DNA of 64,000 nucleotides from Leifsonia poae (GCF_027921845.1 NZ_BSEN01000006.1:1-64000); one strand, 5' to 3'; positions 38,194 through 47,515 are shown, counted from the stretch's first letter. Made by a program: numbers and translations. Notes: generated by a model from the letters alone, not told the origin.

Positions 38194-39033
38194 ATGAGCG
38201 ACCCGAACACCAGCGACCCGCCTGCGGCGCGTGGCCGGCGTTCGAGCCGCGCGACGGGTCGAACTCCTCGGCCCCCTCGACGGCCGACGTTCCTCGGTGT
38301 TCTGGGCGAGCTGCTGATCACCGCCGGTGTGCTCGTGCTCCTCTTCCTGGGCTGGCAGGTCTGGTGGAACAGCCTCGTGCTCGCCGGTCAGCAGACCAAC
38401 GCCGCGAGTGAGCAGAGCCAGCGGTGGCTCGAGGAGGCGACGAAGAGCCCGTCGCCCAGTGCCACGACCACCCCGGCGCCGAATCCCACGGGGACGCCGA
38501 CCCCGGCCGCTCCGCCGACCCTCGGCGCCCAGCCGGCCGACTACCAGCCGTTCGCCGTCATCTACATCCCCCGCCTCGGCGCCGACTGGAAGCGAACGAT
38601 CCGCCAGACGGTGGACACGGAGAAGGTCCTCAACAGCTACGACGCGGGTGTCGGGCACTACGAGAACACCCAGCTGCCCGGCGAGGTGGGCAACTTCGCC
38701 GTGGCGGGCCACGACAGCGGTTGGGGAAATACGTTCATCGACCTGTCGAAGTTGCGGATCGGCGACCGCATCTACGTGCAGACGAAGAACGGCTGGTACA
38801 CCTACACCTTCCGCAACTTCGAGTACGTGCAGCCCACCGCGGTCGCCGTCATCGCGCCGGTTCCACGGCAGCCGACCACGAAGCCGGTGGATCGGCTCAT
38901 GACCATCACCACGTGCAATCCGCCGTTCCACGCCGGGGAGCGGCTGATCGCCTACAACGTGTTCGCCGGGTTCCAGCCGACGGCGAAGGTTCCGAACGAG
39001 ATCGCGGCCGCCGTTGCGGCGAACGGAGGTTGA
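38194..39033 (+). CDS. class E sortase
   Basis: A 279-residue membrane-anchored transpeptidase. A basic N terminus precedes one membrane helix (about 38-58), then a Pro/Thr/Ser-rich spacer (about 80-115) and the sortase fold. Catalytic His is in FAVAGHDSGWGN, Cys in MTITTCNPPFHAGERLIAYN (TxTTC motif), Arg in the same segment. Class E sortases attach proteins with LAxTG-like signals to the wall. ATG 38194 is chosen; GTG 38173 and ATG 38185 are alternatives. The 52-residue gene follows after 2 bases. Confidence 0.88.
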   Translation: MSDPNTSDPPAARGRRSSRATGRTPRPPRRPTFLGVLGELLITAGVLVLLFLGWQVWWNSLVLAGQQTNAASEQSQRWLEEATKSPSPSATTTPAPNPTGTPTPAAPPTLGAQPADYQPFAVIYIPRLGADWKRTIRQTVDTEKVLNSYDAGVGHYENTQLPGEVGNFAVAGHDSGWGNTFIDLSKLRIGDRIYVQTKNGWYTYTFRNFEYVQPTAVAVIAPVPRQPTTKPVDRLMTITTCNPPFHAGERLIAYNVFAGFQPTAKVPNEIAAAVAANGG

Positions 39034-39035
39034 GC

Positions 39036-39194
39036 ATGTACGCAGCGCTGTGGCGCGTCCTGCCCGGGCCGGTGTGGGTGCGCATCCTGATTCTCGTCGT
39101 GCTGGCGGCGGTCGTGCTCTTCGCGCTCGTCACCTGGGTGTTCCCCTGGGTGGATTCGCTCTTGGGTCCGCAGGAAGGTACCGTGGGGCCGTGA
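39036..39194 (+). CDS. 52-residue single-span membrane protein between sortase and pabA
   Basis: A short gene with an excellent Shine-Dalgarno (GGAGG seven bases before ATG 39036). The protein starts MYAALWRVLPGPVWVR, continues with one strongly hydrophobic helix (ILILVVLAAVVLFALVTWVF) and ends with a short polar tail. Its stop overlaps the pabA GTG start (GTGA). Tight coupling on both sides and the clean membrane helix support a real gene. Function unknown. Confidence 0.75.
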   Translation: MYAALWRVLPGPVWVRILILVVLAAVVLFALVTWVFPWVDSLLGPQEGTVGP

Positions 39195-39829
39195 CCCGCG
39201 TACTCGTCATCGACAACTACGACAGCTTCGTCTACACGCTCAACGGCTACCTCCGTGAGCTCGGGGCGAGCACCGACGTGGTGCGCAACGACGACATCCC
39301 GGAGCAGGAGCTCGCGGAGCGTCTGGCGGAGTACGACGCGGTGTTGGTGTCTCCCGGCCCCGGAAAGCCCGCCGATGCGGGCGTTTCGATCCCGGTCGTG
39401 AAGATCGCCCTGCGCACCGGTCAGCCGCTGCTCGGGGTCTGCTTGGGTCATCAGGCGATCGCCGAAGCGTTCGGAGGCGTCGTGACGAACGCCGAAGAGC
39501 TGATGCACGGCAAGACGTCGCAGGTCACCCACGACGACAGCGCCTTCTACGACGGTGTGGGCCAGCCCTTCACGGCCACGCGGTACCACTCTCTCGCGGT
39601 GGTCGACGGAACGGTCCCCGACGAGCTGGTGATCACCGCACGCACCGCCGGGGGCGTCATCATGGGCCTGCAGCACCGCACCGCGCCGATCTACGGCGTG
39701 CAGTTCCACCCCGAGTCGGTGCTCACCGAGGGCGGTTACCGGATGCTCGGCAACTGGCTCGAGGTCGCCGGGCTCGCCGGTGCCGCCGAGCGCTCGCGCG
39801 CGCTGAACCCGCTGGTCAAGCTGGCCTGA
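39191..39829 (+). CDS. pabA: aminodeoxychorismate/anthranilate synthase glutamine amidotransferase subunit
   Basis: A 212-residue class I glutamine amidotransferase that supplies ammonia for p-aminobenzoate and/or anthranilate synthesis (PabA/TrpG). It starts with TRVLVIDNYDSFVYTLNGYL. The nucleophile Cys is in GVCLGHQAIAEAFGG (about residue 79) and the His-Glu pair in VQFHPESVLTEGG. GTG 39191 overlaps the preceding small gene. The partner synthase subunit is not in the window. The gene sits beside pknB as in mycobacteria. Confidence 0.93.
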   Translation: MTRVLVIDNYDSFVYTLNGYLRELGASTDVVRNDDIPEQELAERLAEYDAVLVSPGPGKPADAGVSIPVVKIALRTGQPLLGVCLGHQAIAEAFGGVVTNAEELMHGKTSQVTHDDSAFYDGVGQPFTATRYHSLAVVDGTVPDELVITARTAGGVIMGLQHRTAPIYGVQFHPESVLTEGGYRMLGNWLEVAGLAGAAERSRALNPLVKLA

Positions 39830-39845
39830 TCCCGCTCAGCGCTGC

Positions 39846-39917
39846 GCATGCCTGCGTTCAGCCGCATGCCTGCGCTCAGCCGCATGCCTGCGCTCAGCCG
39901 CATGCCTGCGCTCAGCC
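39846..39917. repeat. 18-bp tandem repeat, four copies, at the pabA-pknB junction
   Basis: Four consecutive 18-base units (GCATGCCTGCGCTCAGCC) at 39846-39863 (one C-to-T change), 39864-39881, 39882-39899 and 39900-39917. The last unit contains the end of pknB (stop at 39912-39914). Eighteen bases is six codons, but the array lies outside the conserved proteins. Confidence 0.93.
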
Positions 39918-41606
39918 GGTGCAGTAGGTGAGACCGACGGTCGAACCCTGAGGCACATCGCCCGGCGCCACCGACTGCGTGTGCACCATCGGGGTCCCCG
40001 AATCGGACGGGCAGGTGTTGTCGGGCTTCGGATCCGCGGTCAATCCGAGCTGCGACAGGATGCCGGTGGCGGCTTGGATGGACTGCCCGACCAGGTCGGT
40101 CAGGGTCACCTTGCCGCTGGACACGGTGAGGTTGATCGTGTCGCCCTCGTGCGCGGTGGCGGACGCGGCCGGATCGGTCTTGATGACCACATTGGCCGCA
40201 ACGGTCGCCGAATTCTCGGTCGTGAGCGTGCCCACGGTCAGCCCGGCCGCCGTGATCGCCTGCTTGGCGGCATCCGCGGTCATGTTGTGCACATCGGGCA
40301 CCGTCACCGACTTCTTGCCGGTGGAGACGTAGACCGTGATCGTGTCGCCCGTGGCCACGACGATGCCGGCACCGGGATCGGTGCGCACCACCTGGCCCTC
40401 CGGATAGGTCGCGCTCGCCTCCGTCGCCTGGGTCCACTTGAGCTTCATGCCGTCGAGTTCCTGCGTGGCCTTGTCGACCGTCTGACCCGAGAGGTTGGGG
40501 ACCTCGCGCGAGGTCTCCGGCAGCGACGTGCTCGGCGCGAGCCGGAGAACCCAGGCGAGAACCGCGACGACGACGACCGCCATGACAGCGATACCCGCCC
40601 AGACCCAGATGACGGGTGGGCGACGCTGGGTGCGCGTCATCGTCTGGTCCTCCGCCAGCTGACGGAAGGCCGCCTCCGGACCGGAGACCACGCTCGGCGG
40701 CGCGCCGAAGAGGGACTCCGAGAGGGGGTCGGGCTGCTTGTGGATCGGGACCTTGCCCGATGCGGCCGTCTCCAGGTCGGTGCGGAACTCGGCCACCGAC
40801 TGGTAACGCTCGAAGCGATCCTTGGTCATCGCGCGCGAGACGACGACGTCGAGCGCAGGCGAGACCTTGGGGTTGATCGTGCTGGGTGCGACCGCCGTCT
40901 CGCTGACGTGCTGGTACGCGACCGCCACCGGGGTGTCGCCGCGGAACGGCGGCCGCCCGGTGAGCATCTCGAAGAGCACGACGCCTGTCGAATACAGGTC
41001 GGTACGCGCATCCACGGACTCGCCCTTGGCCTGCTCGGGCGAGAAGTAGCTGGCGGTTCCGAGGATGGCGGTCGTCTGCGCCACCGTGGCCGACGAGTCG
41101 CTGATCGCGCGAGCGATGCCGAAGTCCATCACCTTGACCTGGCCGGCCTTGGTGATCATGATGTTGCCCGGCTTGATGTCGCGGTGCACGACGCCGGCGC
41201 GGTGCGAGTACTCGAGGGCCGTCAAGATGCCCTCGGTGATGCGCACGGCCTCGGTGATCTCGAGCGGCCCACGCTTGATGAGGTCCTTGAGAAGCACGCC
41301 GTCGACGTACTCCATCACGATGAAGGGCAGCTGCGCCTCGTGCCCATTGGGCTCGCGCACGGTCTCTTCTCCGGCGTCGAAGACGCGGACGATCGTGGGG
41401 TGCGCCATGCGCGCGGCCGCCTGGGCCTCCTGCCGGAACCGGGTGCGGAACGCCGGGTCGGTGGCGAGCGACGGCTTGAGGAGTTTGATCGCGACCGTTC
41501 GCCCCAGCCGGGTGTCGGTACCGCGATGGACATCGGACATGCCGCCGCGACCGATGAGTTCGCCCACCTGATATCTGCCTGCGAGCAGGCGGCTATCTGG
41601 GCTCAA
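39912..41606 (-). CDS. pknB: PASTA-domain serine/threonine protein kinase PknB
   Basis: A 564-residue receptor kinase that senses peptidoglycan fragments or lipid II and controls growth. Kinase domain (about 10-275) with AIKLLK, HRDIKPGN, DFGIA and SPEQA motifs intact; one membrane helix near 330-360 (VWAGIAVMAVVVVAVLAWVL); three extracellular PASTA units (EVPNLSGQTVDKA..., SVTVPDVHNMTADAA..., KVTLTDLVGQSIQAA...) running to the C terminus. Start TTG 41604-41606 with AAAGGAG. It is last in the fhaA-fhaB-pstP-rodA-pbpA-pknA-pknB operon. Confidence 0.95.
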   Translation of the reverse strand: MSPDSRLLAGRYQVGELIGRGGMSDVHRGTDTRLGRTVAIKLLKPSLATDPAFRTRFRQEAQAAARMAHPTIVRVFDAGEETVREPNGHEAQLPFIVMEYVDGVLLKDLIKRGPLEITEAVRITEGILTALEYSHRAGVVHRDIKPGNIMITKAGQVKVMDFGIARAISDSSATVAQTTAILGTASYFSPEQAKGESVDARTDLYSTGVVLFEMLTGRPPFRGDTPVAVAYQHVSETAVAPSTINPKVSPALDVVVSRAMTKDRFERYQSVAEFRTDLETAASGKVPIHKQPDPLSESLFGAPPSVVSGPEAAFRQLAEDQTMTRTQRRPPVIWVWAGIAVMAVVVVAVLAWVLRLAPSTSLPETSREVPNLSGQTVDKATQELDGMKLKWTQATEASATYPEGQVVRTDPGAGIVVATGDTITVYVSTGKKSVTVPDVHNMTADAAKQAITAAGLTVGTLTTENSATVAANVVIKTDPAASATAHEGDTINLTVSSGKVTLTDLVGQSIQAATGILSQLGLTADPKPDNTCPSDSGTPMVHTQSVAPGDVPQGSTVGLTYCTG

Positions 41607-41693
41607 TGCGAACTCCTTTCCGGGTGAGGACTCCGGATAGTGTAGCGGGGGCTGTCTGGATATCTCCTAGGGGCGCGGCCGTGGCGACGACGG

Positions 41694-43427
41694 TCACTGA
41701 CCGGCGCTGGGGTCGGTCGTCCCCTCGCCGCCGGGGACGGGCGCCGCCGGGTTCACCGTGTAGGTGATCGTCGGCGACGGATCCGATTCGACGGACTCGC
41801 CGCAGAAGATCGTGTAGGCCATCTGGTGATCGCCTTCGGTGGCGGTCCAGGTCGTGGAGTTCGCGTTGACGGGCGGCTGCGCCTGGCCGTCGATGATCAG
41901 GCGACGGCCCGCGAGCTTCTGACCCGCCGGGCAGGTCGCAGAGCCGAACGTGATCGTGACGACGTTCTTCGCCGGGTCGGCATCGAGCGTGAACGGGGAG
42001 GGCGGCGAGGCGCTGACCGTGTCGGTCGGCGTGGGTACGGGGGTGACCGGCCCCCAGACCTTCACCGTGACCTCGGACCCCTTGGGCACGGGGCCGGTCG
42101 GGTTCACCGAGTAGACCTTGTTGACGTCGGCCGCCTTGGTGGCCGCGTTCCCCTGCTGCACGTTGGCGATCATCCCGAGGTCCTGCAGCTTGGCGCGGGC
42201 CTGGTCGGCGGTGAGCCCGTCGAAGTCCGCCTCGTTGATCGGCACGGTGTTGCTGGTCGGCGTCGGCGTGCTGCTCGGCGTCTGCGACGGCGTCTGCGAG
42301 GCGGTCTTGCTCGGGCTCGTCGACGGCGTCACGGGGTTCTTCGGCTGGGCGACCAGGGCGATGATCGTGCCGATCAGCACGAGTGCGAGCAGCGCGATGA
42401 GAGCGATGAGCGGCCAGGTCCACGGAGACCGCTTCTTGGTGGTGGTCGAGGTCTGTGTCTCGGTCTCCTCCGTCAGCGGCGCACCTGCCGCGGGGAGGAC
42501 GGTGGTCGCCTCTGTGGCGGCGCCGGCCGACGGCATGAGCACGGTCGACGCGCTCGTCAGCCCGGCCACGCCGAGAACGGCCGGCACGGAAGCGGCAGCG
42601 GCCTGCACGTCGCCGCGGCGCAGCGCCTGGGCGGCACGCGCGAGGTGGGCAGCGGACGCCGGACGATCGGCCGGGTTCTTGGCGATGCAGGCGAACACGA
42701 GGTTGCGCACCGGCTCGGCGACGGTCGCCGGCAGCTCGGGCGGGGCTTCGTTGATCTGCGCCATCGCGATGGCGACCTGCGACTCGCCCGTGAACGGGCG
42801 GCGGCCCGCGAGGCACTCGTACGCGACGATGCCCAGCGAGTAGATGTCTGTGGTCGGCGACGCTGGGTGCCCGGATGCCTGCTCGGGCGAGAGGTACTGC
42901 ACGGTGCCCATGACCTGACCGGTCGCCGTGAGCGGCACCTGGTCGGCGATGCGGGCGATACCGAAGTCGGTGATCTTGACGCGGCCGTCGGGCGTGATCA
43001 GCAGGTTGCCCGGCTTGATGTCGCGGTGCACGAGACCGGCGGCGTGGGCGGCGTGCAGTGCGGCGGCGGTCTGCGCGACGATGTCGAGGGTCTTGTCGGT
43101 GCTGAGTACATGCTCGCGCTCGAGGATGGTGGAGAGCGCCTCACCGGGCACGAGCTCCATCACGAGGAAGGCGCTGCCCTCTTCTTCGCCGTAGTCGAAG
43201 ACGTTGGCGATGCCCTCGTGGTTGACGAGGGCCGCGTGCCTGGCCTCCGCACGGAAGCGCTCGAGGAAGCCCGGGTCACCCAGGTACTCGTCCTTCAGGA
43301 TCTTGATCGCGACGGTACGACCGATCACGAGGTCGGTGGCCTGCCAGACCTCGCCCATGCCGCCGATCGCAATGCGCGACTGCAGCTCGTATCGTCCCCC
43401 GAAGGTGAGCCCTGCTGTGGGTCTCAT
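41694..43427 (-). CDS. pknA: serine/threonine protein kinase in the pknA position, with PASTA-like ectodomain
   Basis: A 577-residue membrane kinase. The kinase domain (about 11-270) has AIKILK, HRDIKPGN, DFGIA and LSPEQA. A Thr/Ala-rich juxtamembrane segment leads to one helix (about 340-362, WPLIALIALLALVLIGTIIALV), a Ser/Thr/Pro linker, one PASTA-like unit (FDGLTADQARAKLQDLGMIA to KGSEVTVKVWGP) and a further domain of about 110 residues with two cysteines that I do not recognise. Mycobacterial PknA lacks PASTA units. It overlaps pbpA by 4 bases (ATGA). Confidence 0.9.
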   Translation of the reverse strand: MRPTAGLTFGGRYELQSRIAIGGMGEVWQATDLVIGRTVAIKILKDEYLGDPGFLERFRAEARHAALVNHEGIANVFDYGEEEGSAFLVMELVPGEALSTILEREHVLSTDKTLDIVAQTAAALHAAHAAGLVHRDIKPGNLLITPDGRVKITDFGIARIADQVPLTATGQVMGTVQYLSPEQASGHPASPTTDIYSLGIVAYECLAGRRPFTGESQVAIAMAQINEAPPELPATVAEPVRNLVFACIAKNPADRPASAAHLARAAQALRRGDVQAAAASVPAVLGVAGLTSASTVLMPSAGAATEATTVLPAAGAPLTEETETQTSTTTKKRSPWTWPLIALIALLALVLIGTIIALVAQPKNPVTPSTSPSKTASQTPSQTPSSTPTPTSNTVPINEADFDGLTADQARAKLQDLGMIANVQQGNAATKAADVNKVYSVNPTGPVPKGSEVTVKVWGPVTPVPTPTDTVSASPPSPFTLDADPAKNVVTITFGSATCPAGQKLAGRRLIIDGQAQPPVNANSTTWTATEGDHQMAYTIFCGESVESDPSPTITYTVNPAAPVPGGEGTTDPSAGQ

Positions 43428-44878
43428 TTATTCAGCACCGCCTCTAGTACTTTCTTCGCGATCGGAGCGGCGATGGAGTTACCCGTGCCGTTCTGACCTT
43501 GGCCACCGCCATTTTCAACAACTACCGCCACTGCGAACTGGGGGTTCTCAGCCGGGGCGAAACCCGTGAACCACAACGTGTACGGATCGTTCTCGCCGTT
43601 CTGCGCCGTCCCGGTCTTTCCGCCCACCGTGACCCCGTCTATTCTTGCATTGCTCGCCACGCCGTGATCGACCCCGTCGACCATCATCTGCTTGATCGTG
43701 TCGGCGTTCTCCTGGGTCGCCGCCTGGTCGAGCTGCTTGGGTGTGAAGCTCTCGATCGTCTGCAGATTCGCGGACCGGATCGAGTCGACGAGGTTCGGAT
43801 ACATGACCTTTCCGCCGTTCGCGATCCCGGCCGACACCATCGCCATCTGGAGCGGCGTCGCCCGGTCGTCGAGCTGTCCGAACGAACCCTGCGCGCGCTG
43901 GGCGTCGTCGGTGTAGAGCGGGTACACGCTCTTCTCCACCGGGATCGGGATCGACAGGTCCTGGTTGAAGCCGAACTTGCCGGCCTGCGAGTGGATGGTC
44001 TCCGCATCCAGCTGCATGCCCAGCTCAGCGAACGGGATGTTGCAGGAGAGGATCTGCGCCGTGGCGATCGACACCGTGTTGCCCGGACCACAGGTGCTGA
44101 AGTTGTCGTTCTTCACGACGGTGCTCGTGCCCGGCAGCTGCAACGACGACAGGTTCGGCAGCTGGCTGTCTTTGTTGTACTTGCCGGTGCCGAAGGCGGC
44201 TGCGCTCATCACGGGCTTGAACGTCGATCCGGGCGGGTTCAGGTTTCCGCCGATCGCACGGTCGATCAGCGGCTGTGAAGGCGTGTCGACCAGCTGCTTG
44301 TACGCCGCGTTCACGGCCTCGGTGTCGTGGGAAGCGAGCACGTTGGGGTCGAACGTGGGCTTGGATACCATCGCCAGGATGCGACCGGTCTTCGGCTCGA
44401 GCAGCACGACGGCGCCCTGGTAGTCGCCGAGCGCGTCGTATGCGGCCTTCTGCGCCACGGGATCGATGGTCGTCTCGACGGATGCCCCCTGCGGGTTCTT
44501 GCCGGTGAGGATGGCGTTCACCCGGTCGAAGAACTGGGAGTTCGACGCGCCGCTGAGCGTGTCGTTCAGCGCGCCCTCGAGGCCGGTCGCCTGTCCGTCG
44601 ATCGGATAGAAGCCCGTCACGGCCGAGTACAACGGCCCGTTGCTGTAGACGCGCTGGAACTTGTAGACGTCCTTCGACGGCACGGACTGCGCGACGGGCT
44701 GGCCGGCGACCAGGATGGCGCCGCGCTGCTGGGAGTAGCTGTCGTTGCGGGCCCGGCTGTTGCGGGCATCCGCCGACAGGGTGTCGGCCTGGAAGACCTG
44801 CAGGATCGACGTGGCCACGAGCAGCGCGAGGAACATCGCCAGAACGATGGAGCTGACGCGCTTGATCTCACGATTCAC
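43424..44878 (-). CDS. pbpA: class B penicillin-binding protein PbpA
   Basis: A 484-residue membrane-anchored transpeptidase cross-linking peptidoglycan. One N-terminal membrane helix (about 9-28), a dimerisation domain, and the transpeptidase domain with SxxK at STFK (Ser218-Lys221), SCN near 283 (ILSCNIPF) and KTG in VGGKTGTAQNG. This matches mycobacterial PbpA in the same operon. GTG 44876-44878 begins immediately after the rodA stop (TGA then GTG), so translation is coupled. Confidence 0.95.
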   Translation of the reverse strand: MNREIKRVSSIVLAMFLALLVATSILQVFQADTLSADARNSRARNDSYSQQRGAILVAGQPVAQSVPSKDVYKFQRVYSNGPLYSAVTGFYPIDGQATGLEGALNDTLSGASNSQFFDRVNAILTGKNPQGASVETTIDPVAQKAAYDALGDYQGAVVLLEPKTGRILAMVSKPTFDPNVLASHDTEAVNAAYKQLVDTPSQPLIDRAIGGNLNPPGSTFKPVMSAAAFGTGKYNKDSQLPNLSSLQLPGTSTVVKNDNFSTCGPGNTVSIATAQILSCNIPFAELGMQLDAETIHSQAGKFGFNQDLSIPIPVEKSVYPLYTDDAQRAQGSFGQLDDRATPLQMAMVSAGIANGGKVMYPNLVDSIRSANLQTIESFTPKQLDQAATQENADTIKQMMVDGVDHGVASNARIDGVTVGGKTGTAQNGENDPYTLWFTGFAPAENPQFAVAVVVENGGGQGQNGTGNSIAAPIAKKVLEAVLNK

Positions 44879-46276
44879 TCAGCTCACCACCAATCGTGGT
44901 TGATTGCGGACGGTGTCGGACAGGCGCAGCAGCAGTGCCACGATGATCCAGTTGGCCACCAGGGACGATCCTCCGGCCGCCAGGAACGGCGTGGTCAGTC
45001 CGGTCAGCGGGATGACGCGCGTCACGCCGCCGATCACGATGAAGCACTGCAGAGCCACAGTGAACGACAGCCCGACGGCGAGCAGCTTGCCGAAGTCGTC
45101 CTGCCCGGCGAAGCCGATCCGGAGCCCGCGTGCCACGAACAGCAGGTAGAGCGCGAAGATCGCGAACAGGCCGGCGAGGCCGAGCTCTTCGCCGAGGCTG
45201 GCGATGATGTAGTCGCTGTTCGCCACCGGGGTGACCCAGGGCTGGCCTTGGCCGAGTCCGGTGCCGATCAGGCCGCCGTGCGCGAGCCCGAACAGGCCCT
45301 GCACGAGCTGGAAGCTGCCGCCCTGCGCGTCGTAGACCTGCTGAGAGAACGGGTTGAGCCAGTTCTGGAAGCGGTCGTTGACGTACGGGAGGACCTGGCT
45401 GGCGACCACGGCGCCGCCGACGATCAGCAGCACACCCAGGATGACCCAGCTGATGCGCGCCGTCGCGGTGTAGATCATCACCAGGAACAGGCCGAAGATC
45501 AGGAGGCCGGTGCCGAGGTCGCGCTGGAAGACGATCACGGCCATCGACATCAGCCAGACGACCAGGATCGGGCCGAGGTCGCGCGCGCGGGGGAACCGCA
45601 TGCCCAGGAACTTCTTGCCGACCATCGAGAGGGAGTCGCGCCGCTGCACCAGGTAGCCGGCGAAGAACACCGCGAGGCACAGCTTGGCGATCTCGCCGGG
45701 CTGGAAGCTGAACGGGCCGATGTGGATCCACACGCGGGCGCCGAAGATCTCCTGGCCGATGCCCGGGAGCATGGGCAGGAGAAGGAGCAACAGGGCCGCG
45801 AACCCGAAGATGTAGGTGTAGCGCTGCAGCACCCGGTGGTTGCGGATGACCATGATCACTACGAGCGCGCAGATGATCGCGATCGCGCTCCAGACGATCT
45901 GACGCACCCCGGCGCTGTTCCAGCCGACGTCGGCGTAGTGGATGTCGATGCGGTAGATCTCCGCGATACCGATGCCGTTGAGCACTGTCGCGATGGGGAG
46001 CAGGAACGGGTCGGCCTGCGGCGCCACGTAACGCAGTGCGATGTGCATCCCGAACACCAGCACCGAGAGGCCGACGCCGAGGTAGACGAGGGTGAGGTCG
46101 ACGTGCCCGAGGGCACCGAGCTGCACGAGCACGATGGCGGCGGCGTTGATGCCGCAGGCGATGAGGAGCAGCAGCAGCTCGAGGTTGCGGAGGCGGGCGG
46201 GGAGGCGCAGCCGTCGCACCCGACCCGTGTCGGGCCTGGGCGCGTCGGTCACTGCCGCTCTACTTGCCTGAGACAT
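44879..46276 (-). CDS. rodA: FtsW/RodA/SpoVE family peptidoglycan glycosyltransferase
   Basis: A 465-residue SEDS-family polymerase with about ten to twelve membrane helices. It contains the conserved stretches LQRYTYIFGFAALLLLLLP, FSFQPGEIAKLCLAVFFAGYL and VIPLTGLTTPFLAAGGSSLVANW. SEDS proteins polymerise lipid II and work with the adjacent class B PBP (PbpA). Its start overlaps the pstP end by 17 bases. Confidence 0.95.
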   Translation of the reverse strand: MSQASRAAVTDAPRPDTGRVRRLRLPARLRNLELLLLLIACGINAAAIVLVQLGALGHVDLTLVYLGVGLSVLVFGMHIALRYVAPQADPFLLPIATVLNGIGIAEIYRIDIHYADVGWNSAGVRQIVWSAIAIICALVVIMVIRNHRVLQRYTYIFGFAALLLLLLPMLPGIGQEIFGARVWIHIGPFSFQPGEIAKLCLAVFFAGYLVQRRDSLSMVGKKFLGMRFPRARDLGPILVVWLMSMAVIVFQRDLGTGLLIFGLFLVMIYTATARISWVILGVLLIVGGAVVASQVLPYVNDRFQNWLNPFSQQVYDAQGGSFQLVQGLFGLAHGGLIGTGLGQGQPWVTPVANSDYIIASLGEELGLAGLFAIFALYLLFVARGLRIGFAGQDDFGKLLAVGLSFTVALQCFIVIGGVTRVIPLTGLTTPFLAAGGSSLVANWIIVALLLRLSDTVRNQPRLVVS

Positions 46277-47513
46277 CGCTCAACTGTTCTACGATCGATC
46301 GCGCCGCGCTCAGCGAGTCGGCGTTGATGGTCTGCTCGACGAGCTGTTTGTCGTACGAGGGCAGGGTGTCCACGGGCGTCGACGACTCCTCGTAGACGTG
46401 GGACAGGGTGATCGGCCCGAGGTTCTGCTGCACCCCTTGGTAGACGGCGACGTTGCCGGCCGGGGAAGCGCCCACGAAGTAGCGGGACTGCGTCCACTGG
46501 TAGCCGAGCAGGGCAGCCAGAGCGATGGCCACCACGAGAACGATGACCCCGACGAGCCAGGTGATCTTGCGGCGGCGGACGCGCCGCTGGTCCTCTTCGA
46601 TCAGCTCATCGAGGTAGTCCTCGGATTGCGGCTCGAAGTGGGTCGGGCCCGTCGCCGGCCGTATCGGGTGCAGCCGCAGCGTGGGGAGGCGCGTGGTGCG
46701 CGAGGTCGGCTTCTGGTCGCCTCCGAACGACAGCGGCGCGGATGCCGACCCGACGGTCACCGGGTCTTTCATGACATCGCCGGGCCCCACATCCGCGATG
46801 TCGAGGAGCACGACCGTCACGTTGTCGGGAGCGCCCGCGTCGAGGCTCTGGCGGACGAGCTTCTCCGCGACCTGGCGGGGAGCGTCGCGGGAGGCGAGCG
46901 CGGCCTTGAGGTCGTCGTTCTTGACCACGCCGCTCAGGCCGTCGGAGCAGATGAGCCAGCGGTCGCCGGGCTGGGTGTCGAGGATCCAGGTGTCGATCTC
47001 GGGGGAGGCGTCGACGTCGCCGAGCACGCGCATCAGCACCGAACGGCGCGGATGCACCATCGCCTCTTCTTCGGTGATGCGGCCGCTGTCGACGAGCCGC
47101 TGCACGAAGGTGTGGTCGATGGAGACCTGCTTCAGCTCGCCGTCGCGGAACAGGTAGATGCGCGAGTCGCCGATGTGCGCGAGTGCGATCTGGTCGCCGA
47201 CCCGGATGAGGGCGCTGACCGTCGTGCCCATGCCCGTGAGCTCTGGATGCTCGAACACGGTCTCGGCCAGCAGCGAGTTGGCGGCGATCAGTGCGGACTG
47301 GAGGGCGAACTCGGCTTCCGACGCGGTCTGGTACTCGCGGTCGGCCTCGCGGATGCGGTTGACGGCGATGGCGGACGCGACGTCGCCTCCGGCGTGGCCG
47401 CCCATCCCGTCGGCGACGACGAACAGGTCGTGCCCGGCGTAGCCGGAGTCCTGGTTGTTGGAGCGGATCTTGCCGACGTGCGAGACGGCCGCTGCCCTGT
47501 TCGGAGCTGCCAC
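46260..47513 (-). CDS. pstP: PP2C-family serine/threonine phosphatase PstP
   Basis: A 417-residue phosphatase that reverses PknA/PknB phosphorylation. The PP2C core (about 10-240) contains VGKIRSNNQDSGYAGHDLFVVADGMGGHAGGDVAS, ALAHIGDSRIYLFR, LICSDGLSGVV and GAPDNVTVVLLD, with all metal Asp residues visible. A linker, one membrane helix (ITWLVGVIVLVVAIALAALLG) and a short extracellular domain follow. GTG 47511-47513 is chosen because it starts just before the PP2C core and two bases after the fhaB stop. Confidence 0.93.
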   Translation of the reverse strand: MAAPNRAAAVSHVGKIRSNNQDSGYAGHDLFVVADGMGGHAGGDVASAIAVNRIREADREYQTASEAEFALQSALIAANSLLAETVFEHPELTGMGTTVSALIRVGDQIALAHIGDSRIYLFRDGELKQVSIDHTFVQRLVDSGRITEEEAMVHPRRSVLMRVLGDVDASPEIDTWILDTQPGDRWLICSDGLSGVVKNDDLKAALASRDAPRQVAEKLVRQSLDAGAPDNVTVVLLDIADVGPGDVMKDPVTVGSASAPLSFGGDQKPTSRTTRLPTLRLHPIRPATGPTHFEPQSEDYLDELIEEDQRRVRRRKITWLVGVIVLVVAIALAALLGYQWTQSRYFVGASPAGNVAVYQGVQQNLGPITLSHVYEESSTPVDTLPSYDKQLVEQTINADSLSAARSIVEQLSDVSGK

Positions 47514-47515
47514 GG

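Noticed and set aside
38424-39194. 256-codon plus-strand frame covering the sortase gene
   Set aside because: Its first part is the sortase in a wrong frame; only the last 52 codons, with their own strong ribosome site, are a credible gene.
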